The notes: a model not told the origin generated them from the letters alone. DNA of 64,000 nt from Microvirga subterranea (GCF_003350535.1 NZ_QQBB01000013.1:22702-86701); one strand, 5' to 3'; shown: positions 1 to 9,507, counted from the stretch's first letter. Numbers and translations are program-made.

Positions 1-2
1 GA

Positions 3-824
3 CCGGATTTCGTGCCCGAGAAGGAGCGGGTCGCCGTCTTCGACATGGACGGCACGCTCGTGCCGGAACGGCCGATTCCCATCGCGCTCGTTCCGGTGCT
101 CGCCGACATCAAGGAAGCCGTCGCCAGGAACCCGCTGCTCGGCGACCCACCCGCGGTCGCGGCGCTGCTCAAGGGCGATGATGCCGCGCTGCATGCCGCC
201 GGCGAGCAGGGCATCAACGACCTGATCGCGGCGGCGACCGACGGCCGGACCACCAAGGACATCGTCCGGAACGTCGGGCCGCTGACGGCGCAGGCGTCCC
301 ATCCGAAGTTCGGCTTGACTTACGCCAAGGCCGTCTACCAGCCGATGCGCGAGCTGCTCGCCGATCTCGAGGCCCACGGCTTCCGGAACTGGATTTGCAG
401 CGGCAGCCCGGTCCTGATCACACGGGCGCTTTCAGAGCAGATGTTCGGCATCCCACCGGAACGGGTGATCGGCAGCCATGTCACGACAAAGCTGGAGGAG
501 CGGGACGGCAGGACGGTGCTCGTCTTCGATGGACGCATCGGCCATCTGAACGACGGCGCCGGCAAGCCTGTTGCCATCAACCTTGCACTTGGCACGCGTC
601 CGGTTTTCGTCGCCGGCAACGAGGGTGGGCGCGGGGATATCGCGATGATGCGCTGGTCGAAGGATCGCCAAGGCCCGAGCTTCCACCTTCTCATCGATCA
701 TGACGATGGCGAGCGCGAGTACGCCTACGAGGAGTCGGACGACTACTCGCTGAAGGTCGCACAGACATACGGCTTCCAAGTTGTCAGCATCAAGCAGGAC
801 TGGAAGACCATCGTCGGGCCCTGA
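3..824 (+). CDS. HAD-superfamily phosphatase (5' end outside window)
   Basis: Haloacid dehalogenase-type phosphohydrolase resembling the phosphoserine-phosphatase branch. Motif I is FDMDGTL near the visible N-terminus, with the nucleophile Asp and the second Asp two residues later. Motif II is SGSP in the middle, and a motif III-like GNEGGRGD carries the metal-binding acids. The frame is open to the window edge and the first possible start is a GTG at 12 only a few residues before motif I, so the true start, perhaps with a signal peptide, probably lies upstream. A DUF1254 protein gene follows 33 bp downstream on the same strand. The substrate is unknown. Confidence 0.8.
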   Translation, partial: PDFVPEKERVAVFDMDGTLVPERPIPIALVPVLADIKEAVARNPLLGDPPAVAALLKGDDAALHAAGEQGINDLIAAATDGRTTKDIVRNVGPLTAQASHPKFGLTYAKAVYQPMRELLADLEAHGFRNWICSGSPVLITRALSEQMFGIPPERVIGSHVTTKLEERDGRTVLVFDGRIGHLNDGAGKPVAINLALGTRPVFVAGNEGGRGDIAMMRWSKDRQGPSFHLLIDHDDGEREYAYEESDDYSLKVAQTYGFQVVSIKQDWKTIVGP

Positions 825-857
825 GGACCGGTCGCGAGAAGGATCAAGGAGCAGGTC

Positions 858-2426
858 ATGACCCATACACTCAGCAAGGATACATCCGTGGCAGGCGGCG
901 ACCCGGCGCGTCCTTCGCTCAGCCGCCGCAACGTCCTGCTGGCCGGCCCTGCGGTGGCTGTTGCGTCCACGCTCGGCCTCGGTGCATCGGCACGGCTTGT
1001 ACAGGCGGCGGAGCTCAACCCACAACCGCTGCCGCCGTCCCCAAACTGGGCGCAGGCCATGCCGTCGGGCCCCGACGTCAGCGTCAGGATCACCGAGCCC
1101 TATGCCAGGATGGTCGCCCGGGACGCCTACTTCTGGGCCTGGCCATTGGTGAACATCTACAATCGCCGTCTCGCCTTCAAGCACGCGCCGCAGGTCGGCC
1201 TCATGAACGGCGTGCTGCCCTTCGCGCCGCTCAACACCCTGTCCATGCTGCACGACTACATCGAGCCCGAGCAGCGCTGGGTCGCCTGCCCGAACCAGGA
1301 CGTGGTCTACGGCGCTGCCGTTGCGGCCCTCGACGAGACTCCTGTGGTGGTGCAGGTGCCGGACTTCCGCGGGCGGTTCTGGGTCTACCAGGTGGTGGAC
1401 CTGCGCACGGACGGGTTTGTCGAACTCGGGTCAATGTACGGCACGCAGCCTGGCTTTTACCTGCTGGCGCGAGCCGACTGGCAGGGCGAGACACCCCGCG
1501 GCATCACCAAGGTGTTCCAGGCCCAGACCGGAACAGCCTTCGTCGTGCCGCGCGTGTTCCAGGACGACACGGCGGAGGACCGGCAGGCGGTGCAGGCTCT
1601 CATCGCTGGCATCGACGTCTATCCGCTGGCGCAGTTCGACGGGACGATGAAGCAGCACGACTGGCGCCAACTCCCACGGCTCGGCTCGTCCACGGGCGAC
1701 AGCGGCGAGGGCGAGACCCGCTGGGTGTTCCCGGAGACCTTCTTCGACCAGTTGCCGCAGGTCCTGACGGATGCGCCGCCGCTGCCGGGTGAGGAGGCGC
1801 GCTACGCTCAGGTCCTGGCCGTCATCGCGGCAGCTCAGAAGGATCCCGCGCTCAAGCAGGCGATGACCGACGAGGCAAAGAAGACGGACGTGGACCTCGT
1901 CGGCCCGCTGCTGCAATTCCGCAACTGGGGTGAGCAGCTTCCCTACCACTGGAGCTCGATCTCGAACAGCGCCGCCTTCGGCACCGACTACTTCACAAGG
2001 ACAGCCGTCGCGAAGTCAAACATCCTGGTCAACGCGCCCAACGAGACAAAGTACTACTACCAGGATCTCGACGCCTCCGGCGCCCGTCTCAACGGCGCCA
2101 ACCGCTACGCGGTGACCTTCGCAAAGGACCAGACGCCACCGGTGGACGGGTTCTGGTCGCTGACGCTGTATGACGAGCACCACTTCTTCGTGCCGAACGA
2201 GATCAAGCGCTACTCGCTGGGCACCAAGAACAAGTCGCTGCGCCCCAACCCGGATGGCTCGCTCACGATCTATGTGCAGGCCGAACCGCCACCGGAAGCG
2301 CAGCGCGGCAACTGGTTGCCTGCGCCGAATGGGGCCGACTTCACGCTTTACATGCGCGCCTATTGGCCGAAGACCGCGATCCTCGACGGCTCATGGACGC
2401 CGCCAGCGGTGCACCGGGCGGCGTGA
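858..2426 (+). CDS. Tat-exported DUF1254/DUF1214 protein
   Basis: 522-residue secreted protein. The N-terminus carries a twin-arginine motif SRRNVLLAG at about residues 22-30, then a hydrophobic alanine/glycine stretch and an AxA-like cleavage region near residue 50. DUF1254 follows (about 85-220), and a C-terminal DUF1214 region (about 390-510) contains GFWSLTLYDEHHFFVPNE. The family is widespread in proteobacteria and has no firmly established reaction. AAGGAG lies 6 bp before the ATG. The HAD gene upstream is close enough for co-transcription. The family call is strong; the function is unknown. Confidence 0.85.
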   Translation: MTHTLSKDTSVAGGDPARPSLSRRNVLLAGPAVAVASTLGLGASARLVQAAELNPQPLPPSPNWAQAMPSGPDVSVRITEPYARMVARDAYFWAWPLVNIYNRRLAFKHAPQVGLMNGVLPFAPLNTLSMLHDYIEPEQRWVACPNQDVVYGAAVAALDETPVVVQVPDFRGRFWVYQVVDLRTDGFVELGSMYGTQPGFYLLARADWQGETPRGITKVFQAQTGTAFVVPRVFQDDTAEDRQAVQALIAGIDVYPLAQFDGTMKQHDWRQLPRLGSSTGDSGEGETRWVFPETFFDQLPQVLTDAPPLPGEEARYAQVLAVIAAAQKDPALKQAMTDEAKKTDVDLVGPLLQFRNWGEQLPYHWSSISNSAAFGTDYFTRTAVAKSNILVNAPNETKYYYQDLDASGARLNGANRYAVTFAKDQTPPVDGFWSLTLYDEHHFFVPNEIKRYSLGTKNKSLRPNPDGSLTIYVQAEPPPEAQRGNWLPAPNGADFTLYMRAYWPKTAILDGSWTPPAVHRAA

Positions 2427-2725
2427 TGATTGATCGTGTTCGGAACGTCAGGTTGTGGCACGCCTGAGACGTAAGCTCGAAGGCAGCAATCCTCATTGAA
2501 GCGGACGTTCGCAAATTGCAGGGAATCTTGGTTCCTGACCCGCAGGAGACATCCTGGCGGTCGGGTAGGGATGGCCGTTCCGGCGCCGTAGGAGACATCT
2601 CAAGTCGCAGGGTGTGCGGTTCCCAAACCCCTGGCTCTTCCGACACGTTACTTCCCATTCGCGCTTCGGGATTGGGAACCGCTATCCTTATGAATCAAAG
2701 GGTTACCGACTGAGTTAGTTTCTTC

Positions 2726-2766
2726 TAAGCAGTAGGTCGCAGGTTCGAGCCCTGCCGGGGTCGCCA
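2726..2766 (+). pseudogene. tRNA 3'-half remnant (tRNA-Arg-like)
   Basis: The sequence GGTCGCAGGTTCGAGCCCTG followed by CCGGGGTCGCCA is a complete T-arm, 3' acceptor strand and CCA end. It is preceded by TTCTAAG, which fits the loop of a UCU-anticodon tRNA-Arg. Nothing 5' of it folds into a D-arm or a matching acceptor strand. Such 3'-end copies are typical leftovers of integration at a tRNA gene. No integrase gene follows; the 430 bp up to 3196 hold no gene I recognise. Confidence 0.6.
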
Positions 2767-3196
2767 ACAAAATCAATTGCTTATCGGGATCTTTTGCGTC
2801 TGCATTCCGTCAATTTTCCCACCTGGGTAACAGGAGGGGTAACAACGGGCGAAAGATGATTGGCGCCTCTGCTGAGAGAAAATCAGCGTGGAAGCCGTGT
2901 TGTGGAGGCGCGCGCCTTTCGAATCAGCATGCGCCAATGTGCGATAGCACCACGAGAATCATAAGGCGCGTCTTTCCCGCCAGCTGCCGCGCTCGCCTCT
3001 AGCTCGATGCGACAGACTAACTTGAATCGAAGATTCACCTTCCATTTATAGGAATAAGATCGCGCCGCGCATTCACCAGCTGCAGCGGGTGGTCCTCTGT
3101 TCACAGATAAGCGACGATCCCTCAGAAAAGCCATACGGCGCAATCTGGCCAATATTGGGCTGTTGGTCTCAACTGCGCTTGGGGAGGTTCGGCAGC

Positions 3197-5170
3197 TTGA
3201 ATACAACACAGTTTCTCGCACAGGGTGGCACGATAAGTGCCCGAATCCAGGCGTACGATTGGTCCACTTCCCCGCTCGGGCCGCCTGAGACTTGGCCGTC
3301 ATCCCTACAGGTTACCCTCAGCAACATGCTGCGATCCAAGTTCCCCACTTATCTCGTCTGGGGACCGGAGCTGATCACCTTCTACAATGACGCTAGCCTG
3401 CCCCTGCGTGGCATTCGCCCGGAGGCGCTCGGACAACCACTGCAACAGGCTTGGGCTGAGATCTGGGACGTGGTCGGTCCGACAATCAAGCAGGCGCTTC
3501 GGGGCGAGGCGACCTACCTTCAGGACGTGCCCGTCGATATCGTGCAGCGCAAAGGTTATCCCGAACAGACGTGGTGGACGGCTTCGTTCAGCCCCGTCAT
3601 GGCCGAGACCGGCACGGTCGGCGGCGTGCTCATCATCCTGCAGGAGACCACCGAGCGGGTGCTCACCGAGCAGCGCCTCCGCTTTCTGGTGGATCTCAGC
3701 ACGCGCTTGCGCGGGATCGCTGAGGCGCGGGAGGTCATGGCCACGACTGCAGAGCAGCTGGGGCGGCATTTGCGGGCGAGCCGCGCCGGGTACGGGATGG
3801 TCAGCGAGAATGGCGAGACGCTCGTGGTTGAGCGCGACTGGACGGATTCCGCCATCCCGAGCTGTGCCGGTGAATACCGTAGTAGCGACTTTGGTACGCT
3901 GATCAAGAGTGAGCTGAACGCAGGGCGCACGGTTCGCATCGATGACATTCTGGCCGATCCGCTCACGGCGGAGGAAGCCATCGCGGGTGAATTCCTCCGG
4001 ACCGGCAAGCGTGCCAGCATCATAGCGCCGCTCATCCGAAATGGCCGGTTCGTGGCATTTTTCTACGTCCATCAGACACAGCCACGCCACTGGCGGGAAG
4101 ACGAAGTGGCGCTGGTGCAGGAAGTGGCCGAGCGCACCTGGACATCAGTGCTGCGGGCCCGGGCCGAAACCGCGCTGCGGAACAGTGAGCAGCTCTTCCG
4201 GCAGTTTGCCGAGCATGCGACTGATGTGCTTTGGGTCGTGGACGCCAACACCCGCGGTTTCGAGTATATCAGCCCCGCCTATGAGCGGGTCTGGGGGCGG
4301 CCGCTTGAAACCATTAGGAGCCGCATCCAATGGGAGGAATCCGTCCATCCGGACGACCGCGAGCGCACCACCCAGGTCTTTCGAGGCGTTCTCCAAGGCG
4401 AGACCATCACCCACGAGTATCGGATCGTGCGCCCTGACGGCGGCATGCGCTACATCCATGCCACTGTGTTCCCCATCCTGGATGGGTGTGGGGCCATCCA
4501 GCGGATCGGTGGCATCGCTCGCGATGTAACGCAGCATGACGGGTCCATGGTGTACGTCGTAGACGGCAACGAGGCTTCACGGCAGGAGCTGTCGCTGCGG
4601 CTGCAGGAGGCAGGCTATCAGGTGAAGGCGTTTGTCTCAGCGCAGGCCTTCCTTGACGTGGCGCCGGTCCTCGTCGCTGGGTGCGTGGTGCTCGACGCGC
4701 GAGCCCCCGAGGCCGGCGGGATGAGGATCCCGAAAGAACTGAAGGGACGCCGGGCGGGCCTGCCGGTCGTTGTGCTGGGAGAGGCGCACGGTATCATATC
4801 AGTCGGAGTCGATGCGATGAAAGCCGGAGCGGTGGACTTTCTGGAGACCTCCTGCCGTCCGGAACAGCTCCTGGAGGCTGTTGCGTCGGCATTGGCTTCA
4901 ATCCGGGATGTGGCGGAGCGGGATCAGACTGCTGAACACATCCGAGCCCAGGTTGCCCTGTTGTCTGTCCGGGAGCGGGAGGTGCTGGATCGGCTGCTGG
5001 CGGGCGGCACCAACAAGACCATTGCCCGCGATCTCGGCATCAGTCCACGCACAGTGGAGGCGCATCGCGCCCGGATCATGGAGCGCCTGGGGGCAAACAA
5101 CCTGCCGGAGTTGGTACGGATGGCGCTTGCCGCGGGATTGCACGTAAAGCCGCAGGATAGCGGATCCTGA
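3197..5170 (+). CDS. PAS-GAF-PAS sensor fused to FixJ-like receiver and LuxR HTH
   Basis: 657-residue single-chain sensor-regulator. In order: a PAS-like domain (about 25-130, with FPTYLVWGPELITFYNDA), GAF (about 150-310), a second PAS/PAC (about 330-445), a FixJ-type receiver (about 450-565, starting MVYVVDGNEAS) and a LuxR/GerE helix-turn-helix (about 588-650, LSVREREVLDRLLAGGTNK). No histidine-kinase domains lie between them. The receiver keeps the acceptor Asp in VVLDARAP, but the acidic pocket is weakened (VDGN) and the conserved Lys of the usual DFLEKP is replaced (DFLETS). I chose TTG at 3197 because GGGGAGG lies 9 bp upstream; an in-frame GTG at 3089 would add 36 unrelated residues. 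Likely a DNA-binding regulator sensing through PAS/GAF, possibly without phosphorylation. Confidence 0.8.
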   Translation: MNTTQFLAQGGTISARIQAYDWSTSPLGPPETWPSSLQVTLSNMLRSKFPTYLVWGPELITFYNDASLPLRGIRPEALGQPLQQAWAEIWDVVGPTIKQALRGEATYLQDVPVDIVQRKGYPEQTWWTASFSPVMAETGTVGGVLIILQETTERVLTEQRLRFLVDLSTRLRGIAEAREVMATTAEQLGRHLRASRAGYGMVSENGETLVVERDWTDSAIPSCAGEYRSSDFGTLIKSELNAGRTVRIDDILADPLTAEEAIAGEFLRTGKRASIIAPLIRNGRFVAFFYVHQTQPRHWREDEVALVQEVAERTWTSVLRARAETALRNSEQLFRQFAEHATDVLWVVDANTRGFEYISPAYERVWGRPLETIRSRIQWEESVHPDDRERTTQVFRGVLQGETITHEYRIVRPDGGMRYIHATVFPILDGCGAIQRIGGIARDVTQHDGSMVYVVDGNEASRQELSLRLQEAGYQVKAFVSAQAFLDVAPVLVAGCVVLDARAPEAGGMRIPKELKGRRAGLPVVVLGEAHGIISVGVDAMKAGAVDFLETSCRPEQLLEAVASALASIRDVAERDQTAEHIRAQVALLSVREREVLDRLLAGGTNKTIARDLGISPRTVEAHRARIMERLGANNLPELVRMALAAGLHVKPQDSGS

Positions 5171-5211
5171 TTAAGCCTCTGACTGGCGCTCGCCATCTGC
5201 CCAAGGCGGAG

Positions 5212-5454
5212 GTGTCCAAGGCCGAGGATAACGGACGGCTCCCAATAGAGGACCACAACACCTGCATCGTGGTGTTCGGGGCGGATTCAGGGCAGGCGCG
5301 CGAAGTGGCCGAGGAGATTGCCAGGAACGCGTTTCACAACGTCAGCTTCTACGCGGGTTCTCAGGCGGATCTGAAGCTGGCCAACAACTTGGGTGCACCA
5401 TTGTCTTTAGGGGCGGCAGGTTGCTATAGCCGCGGCCTTGTCATGGCAGCTTAA
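5212..5454 (+). CDS. small rhodanese-like C-terminal fragment protein
   Basis: 80 residues from a GTG start, 41 bp after the sensor-regulator. The segment VVFGADSGQAREVAEEIAR followed by AFHNVSFYAGS resembles the second half of a rhodanese domain (strand, helix, strand), but the position of the catalytic Cys in the usual VVYC is Gly here, so sulfur transfer is not expected. It could be a decayed rhodanese or a stand-alone regulator. The ribosome-binding-site spacing is poor (AAGGCGGAG directly abuts the GTG), so the start is uncertain. Confidence 0.4.
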   Translation: MSKAEDNGRLPIEDHNTCIVVFGADSGQAREVAEEIARNAFHNVSFYAGSQADLKLANNLGAPLSLGAAGCYSRGLVMAA

Positions 5455-5497
5455 TCGTCAAATTCGATGAGCGCCCTTCCACGAAATTTTTGCGCTA

Positions 5498-5606
5498 AGG
5501 TCAGGTCTTGGCGCGAGGCAGACGAAAGCCGAACTTCCGCAGTCACTGGGTAAGCGGACCTTCATAAGGCAACGTCGAACGAACCAGATTGACCCAGAGC
5601 CGACTA
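5498..5606. repeat. 109-bp dispersed intergenic repeat, copy A
   Basis: Aligns without gaps over 109 bp to copies at 9029-9137 and 18464-18572. The best conserved core is GGGTAAGCGGACCTTCA, shared with the 18464 copy. Copies A and C agree at roughly three quarters of positions in the last 79 bp, counted by eye. It lies in the 390-bp gene-free interval 5455-5844. No open frame is conserved across the copies. Confidence 0.75.
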
Positions 5607-5844
5607 TCCGGCGCTCTGTCGCGGCTTTCTGCTCTTGGCGCTCCGCAAGTCTCAGCATAGGAAGCAAGGCTGTAGACGTTGATGAATAACGCGAGTCATT
5701 GTCGGCCAGTATACCGACGGCCTGGCGGGCGGTTTGCCCGCCAGCGCCGAGGGTGAGCTCCTTCCTCATTTCCTCGGATCCTCATACAGCGCCTGGAATA
5801 GCCGACGGCGACCAGTCACCGCCGGCTTCCACGCTTAGAGATGC

Positions 5845-6813
5845 CTACTCGGCTGCTTCCGCCTGGCGTGCGGCGACCGGACCGTTCAAGTGCTTCCTGA
5901 AGAACGGAACCAGTTTCTCGAGTGCCATGCCAACCGGCTCGGTCTTGTCGTAGAGGTCATAGTGCGAACAGTCCTCCAGCTCGACCAACTGGCGGTCCTT
6001 CGAAGCGGTGGCACGGCCATGGATCTCCATGCCGTCACGGTATGCCCCAAAGGCTCCCACCTTCTGACCGACCACAACCATGACGGGCTGCGTGAGCAGG
6101 GTCTCGGCAAAGGCGAACGCGTCCCAGGCAAGCGTCTTCTGCGCATGCGAGAACAGCATCCGGGTCGCCCCGCCGGGCTTCTGACCACGTGGCGTCTTGT
6201 AGTAATCCGTCGCCTCGAAGACGTCACGCTCGGTCAACTTGTTCTCTCTGGCGACTTCCGGGCTGGCGGGCAGCAGTTCATTGACCTGGAGCTCGCCGCC
6301 GCGCGCCTCGGCCGTGCGCTGCGCGGCCATCGCATCGAGCGCGCCCAGCGGGTCATAGTTGCTGAAGCCCTCGCGAAACAGGCGGCCGATATTCACGCCG
6401 GTGATGCTGACGACGGCCTTGATGCGCTTTTCGGTGAGCGTCGCGTTGATCGCGTACCCACCCCCGCCGCAGACGCCAAGCACGCCGATGCGATGCTCAT
6501 CGACATAAGGAAGCGTCACCGCATAGTCGATCACGCGGCTGACGTCCTCGACCCGCTGCGTCGGGTCCTCGATCCAGCGCGGCGAGCCTCCGGATTCACC
6601 CTGGAAGCTGGCATCATAGACGATGATGACGAAGCCCTGCTCGGCGAGGGCCTTGCCGTAGACTTTGCCCGAGGTCTGCTCCTTACAGCTCCCGAAGGGA
6701 TGGACGCTGACGATGGTCGGGTATTTCTGGGCCTCGTCGAAGCCCGGCGGGAACAGGATGTTCGCCGCGATGTGCCAGGTCATGTCGGGATTCTGGATGT
6801 GGACGGATTTCAT
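5845..6813 (-). CDS. alpha/beta hydrolase, Cys nucleophile (dienelactone hydrolase/YcjY type)
   Basis: 322 residues. The nucleophile elbow is GVCGGGGY, with Cys where most alpha/beta hydrolases have Ser, as in dienelactone hydrolases and YcjY-like proteins; the catalytic His is probably in DCSHYDLY near the C-terminus. No signal peptide. The start at 6813 (MKSVHIQ) has GGAGAA about 6 bp upstream; an earlier start at 6870 would add a tail unrelated to its paralogue. It is a clear tandem paralogue of the gene at 6931-7878, on the same strand 117 bp downstream of it, and both are divergent from the LysR gene at 8023. The substrate is unknown. Confidence 0.8.
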   Translation of the reverse strand: MKSVHIQNPDMTWHIAANILFPPGFDEAQKYPTIVSVHPFGSCKEQTSGKVYGKALAEQGFVIIVYDASFQGESGGSPRWIEDPTQRVEDVSRVIDYAVTLPYVDEHRIGVLGVCGGGGYAINATLTEKRIKAVVSITGVNIGRLFREGFSNYDPLGALDAMAAQRTAEARGGELQVNELLPASPEVARENKLTERDVFEATDYYKTPRGQKPGGATRMLFSHAQKTLAWDAFAFAETLLTQPVMVVVGQKVGAFGAYRDGMEIHGRATASKDRQLVELEDCSHYDLYDKTEPVGMALEKLVPFFRKHLNGPVAARQAEAAE

Positions 6814-6930
6814 GAAAGCTTCTCCGTTTGCTCCTGCCGGGCTGACCAAACCGCTCGGGCGCTGGCCCATTCACGAGCCGCCTCGGTGCGGGGCAGCCCG
6901 GCCATCTGCGTCGTCTTCGGAAGTCCGCCC

Positions 6931-7878
6931 TTATTCCGCAGCGACCCTTGCAGGTTCGGCGCCGTTCAGCTTCTGCTGGAAGAACGGAGCGAGCACCGAC
7001 ACCGCCTCGTTGACGAACTGCTGGCCGTCATAAAGCTCCATGTGGTTGGCACCCTCGACGATATGGAAGGACTTGTCCTTGCTGGCGGCGCGATCGAACA
7101 GGTCGTCGCTCATCCACTTGCTGCCCGCCACGCTTCCGGCGACGATCTGCAACGGCTGAGTCAGGTAGACGTCCGCCATGTGGTAAGCGTCATAGGTGAT
7201 GATCTGGTTCAGGCTGCGCAGCGTCGCAAAGCCGGGCGCGGTGGCGTGTTCGGCGCGGGGCGTATGGTAGTATTCCCAAGCTTGGCGGAGTTCCTCGTTC
7301 GGGGCATCCTCCTCCTTGAGCGGCGCGAGCGGCATGGTGCCGATATCGGCGCCGCTGGCGTCGGAGGTGCGAGCGTTCGAGCCAGCCTCAATGTAAGGCA
7401 GAGCGTCGATAGACGTGACGTTGTTCTCCCAGCCGTTGCGGAACATCGAACCAATGTTGACGGCGCTAACCGTGCCCACCGCCTTGATGCGGCGGTCCTG
7501 GATCGCGGCGTTGGCGGTGTAGCCGGCGCCCGCGCAGATCCCCATCGCGCCGATGCGGTCGCGGTCGACGAACGGCAGGGTGGTCAGGTAATCGATGACC
7601 GCACTGACGTCCTCCGTGCGGACATGGGGGTTTTCGAGCTGGCGTGGCTCGCCGGTGCTCTCGCCCTGATAGGAAGCGTCATAGGCGATGGTGACAAACC
7701 CCTTCTCGGCGAGCTTCCTGGCATAGGTGCCGGCGGTCTGCTCCTTCACGCCCCCGCCGGGATGCGAGACCACGATGGCGGGATAAGTCCGGCTCTCGTC
7801 GAAGCCTTCGGGGAAATTAATCACCGCGGACATGGTGATCGTCTTGTTGTTCGAATTGGCGAAGCTGATCTTTCCCAT
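6931..7878 (-). CDS. alpha/beta hydrolase, Cys nucleophile, paralogue
   Basis: 315 residues, similar along its length to the protein encoded at 5845-6813. Shared features are an FPEGFDES/FPPGFDEA start, YDASYQGES/YDASFQGES, the nucleophile elbow GICAGAGY with Cys, and a C-terminal His in GANHMELY. The start at 7878 (MGKISFANS) follows AGGAACTGGAAG at suitable spacing. It is the first gene transcribed away from the LysR gene, so it is the likeliest target of that regulator. No export signal, so the enzyme is expected in the cytoplasm. Confidence 0.8.
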   Translation of the reverse strand: MGKISFANSNNKTITMSAVINFPEGFDESRTYPAIVVSHPGGGVKEQTAGTYARKLAEKGFVTIAYDASYQGESTGEPRQLENPHVRTEDVSAVIDYLTTLPFVDRDRIGAMGICAGAGYTANAAIQDRRIKAVGTVSAVNIGSMFRNGWENNVTSIDALPYIEAGSNARTSDASGADIGTMPLAPLKEEDAPNEELRQAWEYYHTPRAEHATAPGFATLRSLNQIITYDAYHMADVYLTQPLQIVAGSVAGSKWMSDDLFDRAASKDKSFHIVEGANHMELYDGQQFVNEAVSVLAPFFQQKLNGAEPARVAAE

Positions 7879-8022
7879 CTTCCAGTTCCTTTCCGGTGAG
7901 AGCCTCATGGTTCGACGCTGCTGTTTGGGGAAAGCCCCCCTTGCGAACGGGATTAACTTAGGCCAGAAAGATTGTGCCGATTAGGCAGGTAATTCTGCTT
8001 GAGGCTATCATTCAGGTGATAA

Positions 8023-8916
8023 ATGCGACGGGACGAGATCGCCGATCTGGCCGCCTTTGTCGTGGTTGCCGAAGAGCGCAGCTTCACCAAGGCGGCCGCG
8101 CGGCTCGGCATGGCCCAGTCCGCCCTCAGCCAGATCGTCCGCCGGATCGAGGGACGGCTGGGCTTGCGGCTGCTCTCGCGCACGACGCGAAGCGTGGCTC
8201 CCACGGACGCAGGCGAGCGACTGATCGCGACGCTGGGTCCCATGCTGCACGATCTGGACTCGGCGATTGCCTCACTGGGCGAGCTGCGCGACCGGCCGTC
8301 CGGCACCATCCGCCTGACCACGGTCGAGCACGCGGCCAAAACCATCATCGTTCCGGCCATGAAGCGCCTGCTGCCGGACAACCCGGACATCACGGTGGAG
8401 ATGACCATCGATTATGGCCTGGCGGATGTGGTGGCTGATCGGTATGACGCTGGTGTTCGCCTGGGCGGAGAGATCGCCAAGGACATGATCGCGGTACGGA
8501 TTGGGCCGGATATTCCGATGGCGATCGTCGGCTCTCCGGATTATTTTCGTACGCGCACCGTTCCGGCCTCGCCGGCGCAACTAATCGATCATCGCGCGAT
8601 CAATCTGCGGCTCCCCACGTCAGGCACGCTCAATGGCTGGCGGCTGATGCGCGGTGGCCGGGAGGCGCGTGTGCGGATCGATGGGCCGCTGATCCTCAAT
8701 ACGATCGACCTGATCCTCGATGCCGCCCTTGACGGCCACGGCCTTGCGTATCTGCCGCTCGATCAGGTTCAGGGTCATCTGGACGAGGGTCGACTGGTGC
8801 GGGTGCTGGGCAACCCCACTCCCGACCTTCCGGGCTATCATCTCTATTATCCCCACCGGCGCCATGCCTCTTCGGCGTTCACCCTTCTGGTGGAGACGCT
8901 GCGGTTTCGGGAGTGA
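8023..8916 (+). CDS. LysR-family transcriptional regulator
   Basis: 297 residues, the normal length for the family. The N-terminal winged HTH (about 4-63) contains FVVVAEERSFTKAAARLG and SALSQIVRRIEGRLG; the effector domain (about 90-290) ends with a typical FRE tail. AGGTGATAA precedes the ATG. It is transcribed divergently from the two Cys-type hydrolases with a 144-bp interval, the classic LysR arrangement, so it probably controls them and itself in response to a substrate-like ligand. No operator could be fixed by eye. Confidence 0.9.
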   Translation: MRRDEIADLAAFVVVAEERSFTKAAARLGMAQSALSQIVRRIEGRLGLRLLSRTTRSVAPTDAGERLIATLGPMLHDLDSAIASLGELRDRPSGTIRLTTVEHAAKTIIVPAMKRLLPDNPDITVEMTIDYGLADVVADRYDAGVRLGGEIAKDMIAVRIGPDIPMAIVGSPDYFRTRTVPASPAQLIDHRAINLRLPTSGTLNGWRLMRGGREARVRIDGPLILNTIDLILDAALDGHGLAYLPLDQVQGHLDEGRLVRVLGNPTPDLPGYHLYYPHRRHASSAFTLLVETLRFRE

Positions 8917-9028
8917 CACCGAACCCGGTTTTGGTGGGCACCAGCGTTGAGCCATGCCGCTCCATAAGGGACTGGCGCGCCATTCACCTTCGGAATGACA
9001 GGTTTAGGAGCCTTGTCGAAGCCCGATA

Positions 9029-9137
9029 AGGTCAGCTCATGGCACGGGGCGGACCTTAGCCGAATTTCTGCACTGGCGGCGTGAGCTGACCCTCATAGGC
9101 AAGAGCTTAATGGCTCAGGTTGACCCTGAGCGGACTT
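9029..9137. repeat. 109-bp dispersed intergenic repeat, copy B
   Basis: Ungapped match to copies A (5498) and C (18464), from AGGTCAGCTCATGGCACGGG to GAGCGGACTT. The surrounding 590 bp (8917-9507), between the convergent ends of the LysR and M20 genes, holds no other feature I can support. Confidence 0.75.
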
Positions 9138-9507
9138 CCAGAAAGCTTGGTTCCGAGCAAGTGAACGCACTATTCGGTGGTAGGACCAAAACCCAAGACA
9201 GCACGGGCTGAGGTCGATCATTTTGGCCCGTGTTGCTGGGTTCAACGGTCGAGCGAGTCTATAGTTGAATCAACTATCAGACGGAAAGGTCATTGCGTTC
9301 TCTCTTGAATGCTTTTCTGCAGAGCGTCTGGAGCAGAGCTCAGTTTTTTCCGGTCTGATACGGGAAACACAGCCTACCTACTTTCCGCGTTTCACGTTCA
9401 TGAGAACGTATAAATGCCACGCTCAAGGCCTTGACTTCCGGTCGTGCGAGATTTGCCTCAATAAGTAGAGAGCAATATTCGCCGCTAATATGGCATCCGC
9501 GCTACAA

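Noticed and set aside
5890..7899. Open frame of 669 codons on the plus strand across both Cys-type hydrolases
   Set aside because: It is antisense to two recognised genes; high-GC third positions keep opposite frames open.
9265..9468. 67-codon frame after copy B of the repeat
   Set aside because: TTG start without a ribosome site, no recognisable features, lies in gene-poor DNA.
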